Shown here piece by piece: positions 33,032-42,948 of a DNA stretch of 64,000 nt. The notes under the pieces were generated by a model. That model made no database searches, was not told where the DNA came from, and was given only the letters and a program-made list of their open reading frames with translations. Source of the stretch: Salinicola salarius (GTDB lineage Bacteria; Pseudomonadota; Gammaproteobacteria; Pseudomonadales; Halomonadaceae); NCBI RefSeq assembly GCF_003206135.1, contig NZ_PZJT01000015.1:1-64000 (forward strand). The letters run 5' to 3'. The position numbers were made by a program, and so were the translations under genes. Numbering within the stretch: the first letter of the stretch is position 1; each line of letters starts with the position of its first letter.

Positions 33032-35001
33032 CGGTGTTCCTCGTGGAAACGAGTGTCGCAGTCATCGGCGCCCAGCTGCATGACTTCCCGGGGCGCGCCC
33101 TGATCGTCGAGCAGGACCTGGCCGATACCGGCTCGGTTCCACAGCCGCTCGCCCTTCGAGGCGCGTTCGGGATAGTAGGGATCCACTGCCATGCGACGCC
33201 GCTTGGTGAGCCAGTTGAGCGGCGACCAGGGCGCGTAGAGCCAACGGTTGAGGCGGTCGAACCAGTCGAGCAGGGTGTCGGGGAAGGTGTTCTTGAGGCC
33301 GCTGCTGGTGATCTGCCACATGCGGGGGCTGTTGCGATGCTGGCGAATGGTGATGGCGTAGACGAACGAGTAGTGCACGTCGCCGGAGAGAATCACGTAA
33401 CGCTGGGGCGTGCGGCTGTGGCGCAGGATGTTGAGCATGGTGTGGGCCGCGCCGGGATGCGCCATCCAGTTCTCCGCGTCGACCAGCAACGGCTTGCCGA
33501 ACCAGGTGAAGACGCGCTGGATGCCTTCGATCAGCTTGACCCCGAAGATCGGCGCCGGAGAGACGATGATCACCGAAGGTTCCTCTAGCAGTTCCTGCTG
33601 GAATTCGCTCAACGCCTCCCAGTCCATCAGGCCCGAGGGGTGATGCCGGCGACGCTCGCTACGCCAGCGCCGGGTGCGTGTGTCCAGCACCACCAGGCGC
33701 GGCGTCGAGTCGAGGGTGTAGCCCCAGCCGGTGAAGCGCAGCAGGCGCGTCACGAGCCGGTTGTGCGTCTCGCAATCGAGCCGGCCGTCATGGCCGGCCG
33801 AGTCGAGCCATTCGCGGCTGGCGGCCAGCGGCTCGGCCAGGCCGTCGGGATCGTTGCCCCATCCCTGACACAGCAGGTACGCGATCAGCGCATTACCCAC
33901 GATCCGGCGCGAGAACGGATGTTCGTAGACTGCGGCCTCCCAGGCGGCGGAGAGATTCCAGTCGTCGGTTACGTCATGGTCATCGAAGATCATCAGCGTG
34001 GGCAGATGGGCGAACAGGCGCGCCACGCCCGGCAGGCCGGCAACGAACGCATCGATGTGGCGCTGTTCGGCGCGGTAGCGGTCCTGCTCCTCGGCGGCGA
34101 GGTGGGGAACCTCCACCTCGATCAGCCGCCACGGTGTCGGCGACCACACCAGCAGATACATCGCCAGCAGCTCGGCGAAGGTGATCAGGTGATTTTCCGC
34201 GCTGGCGGTGGTGAAGATCGGCTTGCGCACGCCGCCGAAGAACTTCTCGCGCAGGGCCTCGGTGGAGCGGATCGCCGGCAGCAGATCGTCGCGGTGATAG
34301 TAGGTTTCGTCGCGGGCGTAGAGCTCGCTGCCGCTGGCGATCTCCGTCCCCTCCAGGCACTCGTCGTAGAGCCCGAGCCGGGCGATCAGTGCATGAATGG
34401 CGGCGAGCATCGGGCCGGCCACGTCGTCGGCGTAGATCTGATCGCCGGTCATCAACAGCGCTGCCGGCCGCGCGGCGCTGTCGGCGTGGCGCTCGCTCAG
34501 CCAGCGGTCGGCGCGAACCAGGCCATCGGCGCTGGCGTGATGCGGCTTGCGGCAGGAGCCGTGGAGCAGATTGTCGTAGCGCGAACGCAGCACCAGCGTA
34601 GGCAACGGCTCACCGTCGTAGCAAAGGGCCTCGCCCCAATCCCGCATCGAGCGCCAGGCGGTGCCTTTCCCTTCCTCATTCACTCCCCCTGCGGCATTCA
34701 CGCCCCCTTCGGCATTCACGCTCCCTTCCGCATTCGCACGATAGGCGAGGTCGTAGGCGATGCGGACATCCCGGGGCAGGGCGTCGTCGAGCGGCAGGTC
34801 GATCAGGTGAAGATGTGCGTGGCGACCGACCGCCAGGCGAGTCGTGGCCGACTCGAGATCGTGGTGCTGCGAGAGGTCATCGGTACATAGCGTCAACTGA
34901 AGTGCTAGCGGGCGCGAAGCGACCAGCCACATCACCAGTCGCTGCGGCATGGCGCGACGGAGTATCGGCCCGGCCAGGATGTCGGGAAGATCGTCTGACA
35001 A
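33028..35001 (-). CDS. PhoD-like metallophosphatase
   Basis: This 657-residue protein has the PhoD-family phosphoesterase core: LLMTGDQIYADDVAGPML, IFDDHDVTDDWNLSA and VILSGDVHYSFVYA carry the metal-binding Asp and His residues. No signal peptide is seen, so the protein may be cytoplasmic. TTG at 35001 is preferred because AGGAA is seven to eight bases upstream and the family-like text LPDILAGPILRR starts there; TTG at 35082 adds 27 weak residues. An acidic repeat region (NAEGSVNAEGGVNAAGGVNE) comes from an 18-bp tandem array at 34677-34730. Confidence 0.83.
   Translation of the reverse strand: MSDDLPDILAGPILRRAMPQRLVMWLVASRPLALQLTLCTDDLSQHHDLESATTRLAVGRHAHLHLIDLPLDDALPRDVRIAYDLAYRANAEGSVNAEGGVNAAGGVNEEGKGTAWRSMRDWGEALCYDGEPLPTLVLRSRYDNLLHGSCRKPHHASADGLVRADRWLSERHADSAARPAALLMTGDQIYADDVAGPMLAAIHALIARLGLYDECLEGTEIASGSELYARDETYYHRDDLLPAIRSTEALREKFFGGVRKPIFTTASAENHLITFAELLAMYLLVWSPTPWRLIEVEVPHLAAEEQDRYRAEQRHIDAFVAGLPGVARLFAHLPTLMIFDDHDVTDDWNLSAAWEAAVYEHPFSRRIVGNALIAYLLCQGWGNDPDGLAEPLAASREWLDSAGHDGRLDCETHNRLVTRLLRFTGWGYTLDSTPRLVVLDTRTRRWRSERRRHHPSGLMDWEALSEFQQELLEEPSVIIVSPAPIFGVKLIEGIQRVFTWFGKPLLVDAENWMAHPGAAHTMLNILRHSRTPQRYVILSGDVHYSFVYAITIRQHRNSPRMWQITSSGLKNTFPDTLLDWFDRLNRWLYAPWSPLNWLTKRRRMAVDPYYPERASKGERLWNRAGIGQVLLDDQGAPREVMQLGADDCDTRFHEEHR
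34677..34730 (-). repeat. 18-bp tandem repeat inside phosphatase gene
   Basis: Three units starting CATTCACTCCCCC, CATTCACGCCCCC and CATTCACGCTCCC (plus-strand view) encode tandem EGxVNA-type residues in a poorly conserved loop. Confidence 0.75.
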
Positions 35002-35161
35002 GTGTCGTTCCTGATACGTCGGTGGACTACGCTCTGTCCGAAAATGGCTGCGCTCGCCAGCTTTCAGCCAGATTGCAGACAAAGCTCAAGCATACTTCAG
35101 TCGCGACGTTCAGCCCACGCTCTGCCGTGGGCGATCCGTCTCGCCCGGCATTCACCGGCGT

Positions 35162-36145
35162 TCAACGTCGACGCTTGAGCGTCCTGTCTATCACGTCCAG
35201 CCCCGGCACATACTGGCCGCGGGCCGCCTGCAAGGCGCGCGCCAGGGCCTGTTCGGCGACCCGGTCGTGATCCTGGGGGAGCGAGTTGACCTTGCACGGC
35301 AGGAAGTCGAGCAGCCGATCGTCGCCGAATGTCGCCAGATGCAACTTGGCGGGTGGCGCACCGTGTTCGAGCAGAACGTCGAGCAGCCCGTCCATCAGCG
35401 TGTAGGAGGCGGTGACGATGGCATCCGGCAAACCGCTTTCGTCCAGCAGGCGGCGCATCAGTGCGGCGCCGCTGTCGCGATCGTAGCGTTCACCGCTGAA
35501 GCAGCGCGGGCGGCACAGAGGCCTGTCGAGCAGGGCGTCGAGGAAGCCACGCCGCCGCTCGGTGCTGATCGACAGATTCGGCACTGCGTCCAGCCACACC
35601 ACGTCCGACACGTCGTCGGCCAGCACCGAACGGGTCAGCATTTCCCCGGCAGCGCGACCGTTGGTGACGATGTTGACGAATCGCTCGGGGTCCAGCGGGC
35701 GGTCGATGGCGATCACCGGCAGCCCCTGGGCCGACAGTTCGGTATAGAAGGGATCCTCGGGGCTCAGGCTGCTGGCGACCAGCAGCACGTCGCAGCGCTG
35801 GGCGCGCAGCGACTTCGCGACTTCGCGCTCGCTTTGCGGATCGTCGTCGGAACCGGCGATCAGCAGTTGATAGCCCTGCTGGCGCGCGCCGTGTTCGAGC
35901 CGCTTGGCCAGGCGCGCATAGCTGCCGTTCTCCAGATCCGGCACGATCAGGCCCAGCGTCCGGCTGTCGCCGCCGCGCAGGGCCGCCGCCTGGGCATCGA
36001 TCCGGTAATCGTGGGCACTGGCGATGGCCAGCACGCGGGCTACCGTGGCCTCGCTGATGCGACGCGTCCTGGCCTGGCCGTTGAGCACATAGCTGGCGGT
36101 GGTACGAGAAACGCCGGCCAGTCGGGCGATATCGGCAAGCTTCAT
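35162..36145 (-). CDS. cra: Catabolite repressor/activator Cra (FruR)
   Basis: This 327-residue LacI-family regulator has the helix-turn-helix KLADIARLAGVSRTTASYVL with the FruR-type hinge LNGQARTRRISEATVARVLA, then a periplasmic-binding-type effector domain. In relatives it senses fructose-1-phosphate (or fructose-1,6-bisphosphate) and represses fruBKA. It lies divergent from the fru operon, and a Cra-like site is found between them. ATG 36145 follows AGGAG. Confidence 0.92.
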   Translation of the reverse strand: MKLADIARLAGVSRTTASYVLNGQARTRRISEATVARVLAIASAHDYRIDAQAAALRGGDSRTLGLIVPDLENGSYARLAKRLEHGARQQGYQLLIAGSDDDPQSEREVAKSLRAQRCDVLLVASSLSPEDPFYTELSAQGLPVIAIDRPLDPERFVNIVTNGRAAGEMLTRSVLADDVSDVVWLDAVPNLSISTERRRGFLDALLDRPLCRPRCFSGERYDRDSGAALMRRLLDESGLPDAIVTASYTLMDGLLDVLLEHGAPPAKLHLATFGDDRLLDFLPCKVNSLPQDHDRVAEQALARALQAARGQYVPGLDVIDRTLKRRR

Positions 36146-36452
36146 GCAAGGCTCCTGCAACGTTCATGATCGACGATGACGCGTCCGCACGGTGGGGAAC
36201 GATACCGCGTCGGGCCGCCCCGGCCCAGCCTGATTTTACGCCCGGCGCTATCCGGCCCGTTCCGTCGCAGAGATCGGCGGCGAAGGTCTGCGGCGAAGGT
36301 CTAGCTTGTCAAACGGTCGACGAACGGAGAGCATGTCGACACGACAGGTGACACGATTCAGCAAAAAGTCGGAACATCGCGATGTCCCGGTGGTATCGGA
36401 AGCGCCGCTGCCCCATGCTACGGACATCGAACGACCATTCGGAGAGATCGTT
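36146..36452. promoter_or_regulatory. cra/fruB divergent regulatory region
   Basis: This 307-base region holds the Cra-like operator at 36347-36362. No clear promoter hexamers could be assigned. Open frames continuing fruB upstream to 36306 would cover the operator and have no family resemblance, so the region is regarded as non-coding. Confidence 0.6.
36347..36362 (+). promoter_or_regulatory. Cra (FruR) operator
   Basis: GGTGACACGATTCAGC matches 14 of 16 positions of the symmetrical form GCTGAAACGATTCAGC, the type bound by Cra in gammaproteobacteria. It lies 91 bases before the fruB ATG and downstream of the divergent cra gene's start. Confidence 0.65.
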
Positions 36453-39377
36453 ATGCTGACCCTCCAGCCGCAGGACGCGGCGCTCAATTGCCAGGCCGAC
36501 AGCTGGCAGGATGCACTGGATCAGGCCGCCGCGTCGCTGCACCGGGCCGGCCTGGTCGAGGCGAGCTATCGCGACGCGCTGCACGCCCGCGAGGCGCAGG
36601 GTTCGACCTTCCTCGGCAGCGGTATCGCCATTCCCCACGGCACCCCGGAGAGCCGCGAACAGATTCACCGCACCGGCGTGCGGCTGCTGCAGTTTCCCCA
36701 AGGCGTGACATGGCACGACGGCAACCGCGTCTATCTGCTGGTGACGATCGCCGCCGCCAGCGACGAACATCTGGACGTGCTGCGGCGATTGACGCACGTG
36801 CTCGACGACGAGAGCGTGGCCGAACGCCTGGCCAACGCCGACACGGCCGAGGCGATGGTCGCTCTGCTGGCCAAACCTCGGCTCAAGGCGCGTCTGGATG
36901 CCGGCACGCTCTGCCTGGGCTTTCCGGCGCGGGACCGTTTCGAGCTGGCGCTGGCGGCGGCCGCGCGGCTGCGCCAGGCCGAGTGCGTCGATGCGCGCTT
37001 CGTTGCCGCGATCACCGAGCAGGAACCGATCCCGCTGGGCCAGGGGCTGTGGCTGGTGAGCGCTGCCGCAGGCGTCAGTCAGCCGGCGCTGGCGCTGGCG
37101 ACGCCGGAGCGCTCGTTCACCGGCCCGAAAGGCGTGGTCAATGGCGTGTTCTGCGTGGCGGCGCAAGGCGACGTTCATCGGGAGCTGCTGGAGCGGCTGG
37201 CGGATCTGCTGGATAGCGGCGAAGGCGAAGCGCTGGTCGACGCCGATGCCGACCACGTTCTGGCGCGGCTGTCCGGCGAGTCGAGCCACGCCGAGACCGC
37301 TCGCGTGACACTGCTCAACGCTCACGGACTGCACGCCCGCCCGGCCAAGCTGCTTGTCCAGGCGGCCCGCGAGCAGTCCGTGCCGGTTCGCGTGCGGCTG
37401 ATGGAAGGCGCGGCGGAGACGGTTTCCGCCGCCAGCCTGACCAAGGTGATCGGGCTCGGCGCCCGGCGCGGCCAGACGCTGATCTTCTCCGCCGAAGGCG
37501 GGGGCGAGGGTAAGAGTGCCCAGGCAGCATTGGCGGCGATGGTCGCCGCCGTCAAGGGTGGGCTCGGCGAGTCCGTGCGGCCGCTGGCGGATGCCGCCGG
37601 CGCCAGCCACGTCTCGCGGCGCGATGCCGTGGGCGAGGCAACGGGCGAGATCCCCGGAACGGCGGCACCGGAGCCCATCGCCGACGATACCGCGTTGCCC
37701 GCCACCGCCGCCTCGCCGGGGCTGGCGATCGCGCCGGTCTTCGTGATGCGCGCGCCCAGCTTCGACTATCCCGAGCGGGCCCGCGATCTGGCGCCGGAAA
37801 AACAAGGTGGCGCAGAACGTCAGCGCGAGCGCCTGCGCGCCAGCCTGGTCGAAGCGCGTGACCAGTTGCGGGCGTTGATCGGCACCGCCAAGGGCGGGGA
37901 CGTGGCCGAGATTCTCTCCATGCATGCCGAGATGCTCGATGATCCCGAGCTGCACGAGGCTGCCTTCGAGGGCATGCGCGACGGCATGAGCGCCGAAGCG
38001 GCGTGGTGGCAGGCGATCGATACCGCCGCCCGCGCCCAGGAGGTGCTGGCGGATCGGCTGCTGGCCGAGCGCGCCGCCGACCTGCGCGACGTGGGGCGTC
38101 GCGTGCTGGGCGTGCTGTGCGGGGTCTCCATGCCGGCGCCGCCGCAGCGCCCGTACATTCTGGTCACCGACGATATCGGCCCCTCCGACGTGGCGCGCCT
38201 CGATACCGCCCAGGTACGGGGGCTGTTGACCGCCCGTGGCGGCGCGACCTCGCACAGCGCGATTCTGGCGCGGGCGCTGGGCATTCCCGCGGTGGTCGGT
38301 GCCGGCGCGCGAGCGCTGACGCTCGCCAACGACGACGAACTGATCCTCGACGGTGACCTCGGTCGCGTGATCGTGCGGCCCAGCGCGGAACGCCGTGATC
38401 GCGCCGAACTGCGACTCAAGGAGCTGGAGCGGCTGCGTCGCGAAGCGCACGGCCTGCGCTTCGAAGAGGGCCGCACGGCGGATGGCCGGCGTATCGAAGT
38501 CGCTGCCAATCTGGGCAACACCGCCCATGCCGAAGATGCGGTCGAACATGGCGCCGAAGGCGTCGGATTGCTGCGCACCGAGTTCCTGTTCATGGCGCAC
38601 CCGGAGGCGCCGGATCTGGAGACCCAGATCGGCGAGTACCGGCGTGCCTTCGATGCGCTCGACGGCCGCCCGCTGGTGGCGCGTACGCTGGATGTCGGCG
38701 GCGACAAGCCGCTGCCCTACTGGCCGGTAGCGGCGGAGGACAACCCCTTCCTCGGCCTGCGCGGCATCCGGCTGGCGCTGACCCGCCCGGACGTGCTGGA
38801 AACCCAACTGCGGGCGCTGCTCACCGCCGCCGATGATCGTCCGCTACGGATCATGTTCCCGATGGTCAAGGACGTCGACGAGTACCGTCAGGCCAGGGCG
38901 ATCGTCGACCGGCTGCAGCAGGAGATTGGCGCGTCCGACGTCCAGGTCGGCGTGATGATCGAGATTCCCTCCGCGGCGCTGCTGGCGCCGAGCCTGGCGG
39001 CGGAGGTCGACTTTTTCTCCATCGGCACCAACGACCTGACCCAGTACACCCTGGCGATCGACCGCGGCCATCCCGAGCTGTCGTCCCAGGCGGACGGCCT
39101 GCATCCGGCGGTGCTGCGGCTGATCCGGATGACCGTGGATGCGGCTCACGCCGAGGGCAAGTGGGTCGGCGTCTGCGGCGAGCTGGGCTCGGACGCTGCC
39201 GCCGTGCCGGTGCTGGTCGGGCTGGGCGTCGACGAGCTCTCGGTCTCCGTGCGCCAGGTGCCGATGGTCAAGGCACGCCTGCGCGGGATCACCGAGGAGA
39301 GCGCCCGCCTGCACGCCGAGACGGCGCTGGCCCAGGCCACCAGCCAGGCCGTGCGCGAAGCGCTGGAGGCGCTCTAA
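36453..39377 (+). CDS. fruB: Fructose PTS multiphosphoryl transfer protein (EIIA-HPr-EI)
   Basis: This 974-residue cytoplasmic protein relays phosphate from phosphoenolpyruvate to FruA. Domains in order: EIIA-Fru (residues 1-145, active His62 in IAIPHGTPE), a linker domain, HPr (about 285-370, His294 in HGLHARPA), and enzyme I (about 400-970, His601 in [10 protein letters not shown], with [13 protein letters not shown] near the end). ATG 36453 with GGAGA upstream is chosen; a longer frame to 36306 would cover the Cra operator. It overlaps fruK by one base. The fusion supplies a fructose-dedicated chain without general PTS proteins. Confidence 0.95.
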   Translation: MLTLQPQDAALNCQADSWQDALDQAAASLHRAGLVEASYRDALHAREAQGSTFLGSGIAIPHGTPESREQIHRTGVRLLQFPQGVTWHDGNRVYLLVTIAAASDEHLDVLRRLTHVLDDESVAERLANADTAEAMVALLAKPRLKARLDAGTLCLGFPARDRFELALAAAARLRQAECVDARFVAAITEQEPIPLGQGLWLVSAAAGVSQPALALATPERSFTGPKGVVNGVFCVAAQGDVHRELLERLADLLDSGEGEALVDADADHVLARLSGESSHAETARVTLLNAHGLHARPAKLLVQAAREQSVPVRVRLMEGAAETVSAASLTKVIGLGARRGQTLIFSAEGGGEGKSAQAALAAMVAAVKGGLGESVRPLADAAGASHVSRRDAVGEATGEIPGTAAPEPIADDTALPATAASPGLAIAPVFVMRAPSFDYPERARDLAPEKQGGAERQRERLRASLVEARDQLRALIGTAKGGDVAEILSMHAEMLDDPELHEAAFEGMRDGMSAEAAWWQAIDTAARAQEVLADRLLAERAADLRDVGRRVLGVLCGVSMPAPPQRPYILVTDDIGPSDVARLDTAQVRGLLTARGGATSHSAILARALGIPAVVGAGARALTLANDDELILDGDLGRVIVRPSAERRDRAELRLKELERLRREAHGLRFEEGRTADGRRIEVAANLGNTAHAEDAVEHGAEGVGLLRTEFLFMAHPEAPDLETQIGEYRRAFDALDGRPLVARTLDVGGDKPLPYWPVAAEDNPFLGLRGIRLALTRPDVLETQLRALLTAADDRPLRIMFPMVKDVDEYRQARAIVDRLQQEIGASDVQVGVMIEIPSAALLAPSLAAEVDFFSIGTNDLTQYTLAIDRGHPELSSQADGLHPAVLRLIRMTVDAAHAEGKWVGVCGELGSDAAAVPVLVGLGVDELSVSVRQVPMVKARLRGITEESARLHAETALAQATSQAVREALEAL

Positions 39378-40342
39378 TGGCGCACGTGCTGGTGGTGACG
39401 CTCAATCCGGCGCTGGATCTGTCGATCCAGCTGCCGCGGCTCGAGCCGGGCGCGGTCAATCGCACGCGGTCGTCGCATCTGGCGGCGGCCGGCAAGGGCC
39501 TCAACGTGGCGCAGGTGCTGGTGTCGCTAGGCCACCGGGTCACGCTGTCCGGCTTTCTGGGGGCGGACAACGACACTGCGTTCGTCCAGGCCTGTCGGCG
39601 CGACGGGATCGAGGATGCCAGCCTGCGTCTGCCCGGCGAGACCCGGATCAACGCCAAACTGGCCGAGGACGACGGTCGCGTGACCGACATCAACGGCCCG
39701 GGCATCGAGGTCTCCGAGGCGGCGCTGGCCGAATTGACGGCCGATCTGGTCGCGCGCTGCAAGGCGACATCGCCGGCTGCGGTCGTGGTGACCGGCAGCC
39801 TGCCGCCGGGCGCGACGCCGGAGGCGCTGGCGGCGCTGATTCGAGCGCTCAAGGCCAGCGGTGTGCCGGTCTGGATCGACACCAGCGGCCCGGCCCTGAC
39901 CGCGGCGCTGGCGGTATTGCCCGACGCGGCCAAGCCCAATGAACAGGAACTGGCCGACTGGGCCGGCGGCCCGCTGACCGATCCGGCGGCCCAGCTCGAT
40001 GCGGTCCGGCGTCTGCACGCTTCCGGCGTCGAGGAGGCGATCCTGTCGCTGGGTGGTGACGGCGTGCTGTGGGTCAGCCGACGCGGAGAGTGGCGCGCCA
40101 CGCCGCCCCGGGTCGAGGTCCGGAATACGGTGGGCGCGGGCGATACGCTGCTGGCCGCCCTGCTGCATGGCGTGATCGCGGATCAATCGCCGCAGGAGGC
40201 GCTGCGGCAGGCGACGGCACTGGCCGCCGAAGCGGTGCGCCATATCGGTGTCGGCAATCCGCACGTCAGCGACTTCCAGCAATTACTGCAACAGACGAGC
40301 GTCAGCCGCTGCGGCGAAGCGCGCGTCGGGGGGAATGCATGA
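39377..40342 (+). CDS. fruK: 1-phosphofructokinase
   Basis: This 321-residue PfkB-family kinase converts fructose-1-phosphate to fructose-1,6-bisphosphate with ATP. LNPALDLSIQLPRLEPGAVNR at the start, AAAGKGLNVAQVL and the catalytic Asp256 in VGAGDTLLAAL are all present. TAATG overlap with fruB and ATGA overlap with fruA indicate tight translational coupling in the fruBKA operon. Confidence 0.94.
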   Translation: MAHVLVVTLNPALDLSIQLPRLEPGAVNRTRSSHLAAAGKGLNVAQVLVSLGHRVTLSGFLGADNDTAFVQACRRDGIEDASLRLPGETRINAKLAEDDGRVTDINGPGIEVSEAALAELTADLVARCKATSPAAVVVTGSLPPGATPEALAALIRALKASGVPVWIDTSGPALTAALAVLPDAAKPNEQELADWAGGPLTDPAAQLDAVRRLHASGVEEAILSLGGDGVLWVSRRGEWRATPPRVEVRNTVGAGDTLLAALLHGVIADQSPQEALRQATALAAEAVRHIGVGNPHVSDFQQLLQQTSVSRCGEARVGGNA

Positions 40343-40374
40343 ACGGGGAACGTATGGATGGGGAGCGCATGAAC
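40330..40374 (+). repeat. Triplicated ribosome-site/start-codon unit of fruA
   Basis: Three 15-base units (GGGGAATGCATGAAC, GGGGAACGTATGGAT, GGGGAGCGCATGAAC) each contain a purine-rich GGGGA and an ATG, all in the fruA frame. The units encode the MNGER-MDGER-MN start of the protein. The first ATG overlaps the fruK stop. Confidence 0.8.
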
Positions 40375-42162
40375 GTCATTCTGATTACCGCCTGCCCCAG
40401 CGGCATGGCGACGACCTTTCTGGCCGCGAGACGCCTGGAACAGGCCGCCAAGCGTCGCGGCTGGCAGGCCCGGACGGAGATGCATGGCGAACTCGAGGCC
40501 GTCACGCCGGTGTCGGAAGAGGCGATCGCCGCGGCGGACCTGATCGTCGTCGCAGCGCAGCGGGTGCCCGAAGCCGCTCGCTTCGACGGCAAGCGGCTCT
40601 ATCGCGCGCCGATCCAGCAGGCGCTGCCCGATCCCGAGGCGTTTCTCGAACGCGCCGCCCGCGAGGCGACGACGTTCGATGCCGCCAGCGAGCCCGCGAC
40701 GCCTCCGACGGCGAAGTCGTCCGAGGCTTCCGGCGTCAAGCGCATCGTCGCGGTGACGGCCTGTCCGACTGGCGTGGCGCACACTTTCATGGCGGCCGAG
40801 GCGCTGGAGCAGGCCGGGCGGGCGCTGGGCCACCGGATTCATGTCGAGACGCAGGGATCGGTGGGCGCGCAGAACCCGATCAGCGACGAGGATATCGAGG
40901 CGGCGGACGTCGTGCTGCTGGCCTGCGACATCGAGGTCGACGACGCCCGCTTCGCCGGCAAGCGGGTCTATCGCACGTCCACCGGCAGCGCGCTCAAGCA
41001 GCCGCAGCAGACGATCCAGAAGTCGCTCGACGAGGCGCAGGTGGAATCGGCCGGCAGCGGGAAGAGTGCCGGCGGCGAGCGCAAGAGCGTAAAGGAACGC
41101 GGGCTCTACAAGCACCTGCTGACCGGGGTCTCGTTCATGCTGCCGATGGTGGTGGCGGGCGGGTTGTGCATCGCGCTCTCGTTGGTGTTCGGGATCAAGG
41201 CCTTCGAGCAGGAAGGGACGCTGGCGGCGGCGCTGATGCAGATCGGCGGCGGCACCGCCTTTGCGCTGATGGTGCCGGTACTGGCCGGTTACATCGCTTA
41301 CTCTATCGCCGACCGTCCGGGCATTGCGCCGGGCATGATCGGCGGGATGCTGGCCTCGACGTTGGGCGCCGGCTTCATCGGCGGGATTCTGGCCGGCTTC
41401 CTGGCCGGCTACTCGGCCAAGGCGGTGACGCGCTACGTCAAGCTGCCGGCCAGCGTGGAGTCGTTGAAGCCGATCCTGATCATTCCGCTGCTGGCGAGCC
41501 TGGTCACGGGCCTGGTCATGATCTACGTGGTCGGCACGCCGGTGGCGGCGGTTCTTTCGGCATTGACTGCCTTCCTCAACGACATGGGCTCGACCAACGC
41601 GGTCCTGCTGGGCGTGCTGCTCGGCGCGATGATGTGCTTCGACCTGGGCGGGCCGGTCAACAAGGCGGCGTATACCTTCGGCGTCGGGCTGCTCTCGACC
41701 GAGACCTACATGCCGATGGCCGCGATCATGGCCGCGGGGATGGTGCCGCCCATCGGCATGGGCCTGGCGACGTTCCTGAGACGCAGCCGGTTCGCCCAGG
41801 CCGAGCGCGAGGCGGGCAAGGCGTCATTCGTGCTGGGGCTCTGTTTCATCAGCGAAGGGGCGATTCCGTTCGCCGCCAAGGACCCGCTGCGCGTGATTCC
41901 GGTGTCGATGGTCGGCGGCGCGGTGACCGGGGCGCTCTCGATGTGGTTCGGGGTCAAGCTGATGGCGCCTCACGGCGGCCTGTTCGTGCTGCTGATCCCG
42001 AATGCCGTCAACCTGGCGCTGCTCTATCTGCTGGCCATCGCTGCCGGCTCGGTCATCACCGGCGTCGGCTACGCCCTGCTCAAGCGTGGCGAGGCAGGCA
42101 TGACGCCGGCCGCTGCCTCGTCCGAGCCCGCGCCCGCCGAGGCGAGCCGTCAGACCTCCTGA
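40339..42162 (+). CDS. fruA: Fructose PTS permease EIIB'BC
   Basis: This 607-residue inner-membrane protein imports fructose and phosphorylates it to fructose-1-phosphate. The N-terminal EIIB' domain carries Cys19 (TACPSGMATTF), the true EIIB domain Cys142 (TACPTGVAHTF), and an EIIC membrane domain with about eight to ten helices follows from residue ~255. Start at 40339 is assumed from the overlap with the fruK stop, but two further in-frame ATGs at 40354 and 40369 have equal claim because of the repeat. A 16-bp tandem array begins at its stop codon. Confidence 0.93.
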   Translation: MNGERMDGERMNVILITACPSGMATTFLAARRLEQAAKRRGWQARTEMHGELEAVTPVSEEAIAAADLIVVAAQRVPEAARFDGKRLYRAPIQQALPDPEAFLERAAREATTFDAASEPATPPTAKSSEASGVKRIVAVTACPTGVAHTFMAAEALEQAGRALGHRIHVETQGSVGAQNPISDEDIEAADVVLLACDIEVDDARFAGKRVYRTSTGSALKQPQQTIQKSLDEAQVESAGSGKSAGGERKSVKERGLYKHLLTGVSFMLPMVVAGGLCIALSLVFGIKAFEQEGTLAAALMQIGGGTAFALMVPVLAGYIAYSIADRPGIAPGMIGGMLASTLGAGFIGGILAGFLAGYSAKAVTRYVKLPASVESLKPILIIPLLASLVTGLVMIYVVGTPVAAVLSALTAFLNDMGSTNAVLLGVLLGAMMCFDLGGPVNKAAYTFGVGLLSTETYMPMAAIMAAGMVPPIGMGLATFLRRSRFAQAEREAGKASFVLGLCFISEGAIPFAAKDPLRVIPVSMVGGAVTGALSMWFGVKLMAPHGGLFVLLIPNAVNLALLYLLAIAAGSVITGVGYALLKRGEAGMTPAAASSEPAPAEASRQTS

Positions 42163-42230
42163 TTCGAAACGGCTCTGGTTCGGAACGGCTCTGGTTCAAA
42201 ACGGCTCTGGTTCGAACCGGCCTAGGTTCG
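42161..42230 (+). repeat. 16-bp tandem repeat beginning at fruA stop codon
   Basis: Four and a half units of form GRTTCRRAACGGCTCT run from inside the fruA TGA (42160-42162). The unit length is not a multiple of three and the array is untranslated. Confidence 0.85.
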
Positions 42231-42283
42231 CCAGCGTCGGCATCGCAGCCTACATTGTTTGAAACGATGGGTTGGCAAACACG

Positions 42284-42317
42284 GGTTGGCAGCGATTCGG
42301 TCGTTGCCAACCTTTTG
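42284..42317 (+). terminator. Rho-independent terminator after fru operon
   Basis: GGTTGGCAGCGA and TCGTTGCCAACC pair over 12 positions with one mismatch, and TTTTGCGTTTTG follows. Confidence 0.75.
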
Positions 42318-42356
42318 CGTTTTGCCAATCGGGTGTTCGTGAACAGGAGGGAGGCT

Positions 42357-42899
42357 ATGAAGATTCACTGGCAGGGCGACCGTCTGGTCGTTGCCGAGGG
42401 CGATATCACCCGCTTCGATGGCGATGCGATCGTCAATGCCGCCAACAAGAGTCTACAGGGCGGTGGTGGCGTCGATGGCGCAATCCATCGCGCAGCCGGC
42501 CCCGAACTTCTCGAGGCGTGCCGCGAGTTGCGACGCACGACCTGGCCGGAGGGGCTACCCGTGGGCGAAGTGGCAATGACGCCGGGGTTCCGGCTGCCGG
42601 CCTCTCATGTGATCCACACCGTGGGGCCGGTTTTCGCCAAGTCGGCGGATCGCTCTGAACAGCTGGCCGACTGTTATCGTAACTCGCTGAGACTGGCGGG
42701 AGAGCATCGATTCACGCGGCTGGCGTTTCCGGCCATCTCGACCGGTGTCTACGGTTATCCGGCCGATACAGCCGCCGCTATCGTGGCCGGCGTGATGCGC
42801 GAGCTGCTACCCACGCTTCCCGGCCTCGAGGTGACGCTGCTGTTCTTCTCAGTGAAGGATGTCGATACCTTCCTGACCCACGGCGCCCCGGGCGGCTGA
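42357..42899 (+). CDS. Macrodomain protein (O-acetyl-ADP-ribose deacetylase type)
   Basis: This 180-residue protein has a complete macrodomain: VVAEGDITRFDGDAIVNAAN, KSLQGGGGVDGAIHRAAGPE, and FPAISTGVYGYPADTAAAIV. These match YmdB-type hydrolases of O-acetyl-ADP-ribose and mono-ADP-ribosyl groups; the Asn-Ala-Ala-Asn and the G-G-G-V-D-G-A-I loop are intact. GGAGG precedes the ATG at 42357. It follows the fru terminator, so it is a separate unit. Confidence 0.9.
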   Translation: MKIHWQGDRLVVAEGDITRFDGDAIVNAANKSLQGGGGVDGAIHRAAGPELLEACRELRRTTWPEGLPVGEVAMTPGFRLPASHVIHTVGPVFAKSADRSEQLADCYRNSLRLAGEHRFTRLAFPAISTGVYGYPADTAAAIVAGVMRELLPTLPGLEVTLLFFSVKDVDTFLTHGAPGG

Positions 42900-42903
42900 C
42901 CGG

Positions 42904-42921
42904 GGCCGGCGCTTGCCGGCC
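42904..42921. terminator. Hairpin between convergent genes
   Basis: GGCCGGC and GCCGGCC with a GCTT loop lie between the ends of the macrodomain gene (+) and the response-regulator gene (-). It has no T-run. Confidence 0.45.
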
Positions 42922-42948
42922 AGCGTCGAGACCGGGCCGGAGACGGCA

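Noticed and set aside
36309-38807. 832-codon open frame antisense to fruB
   Set aside because: It is the complement of a well-conserved EIIA-HPr-EI gene. GC-rich third positions keep the opposite frame open, and the translation has no family resemblance.
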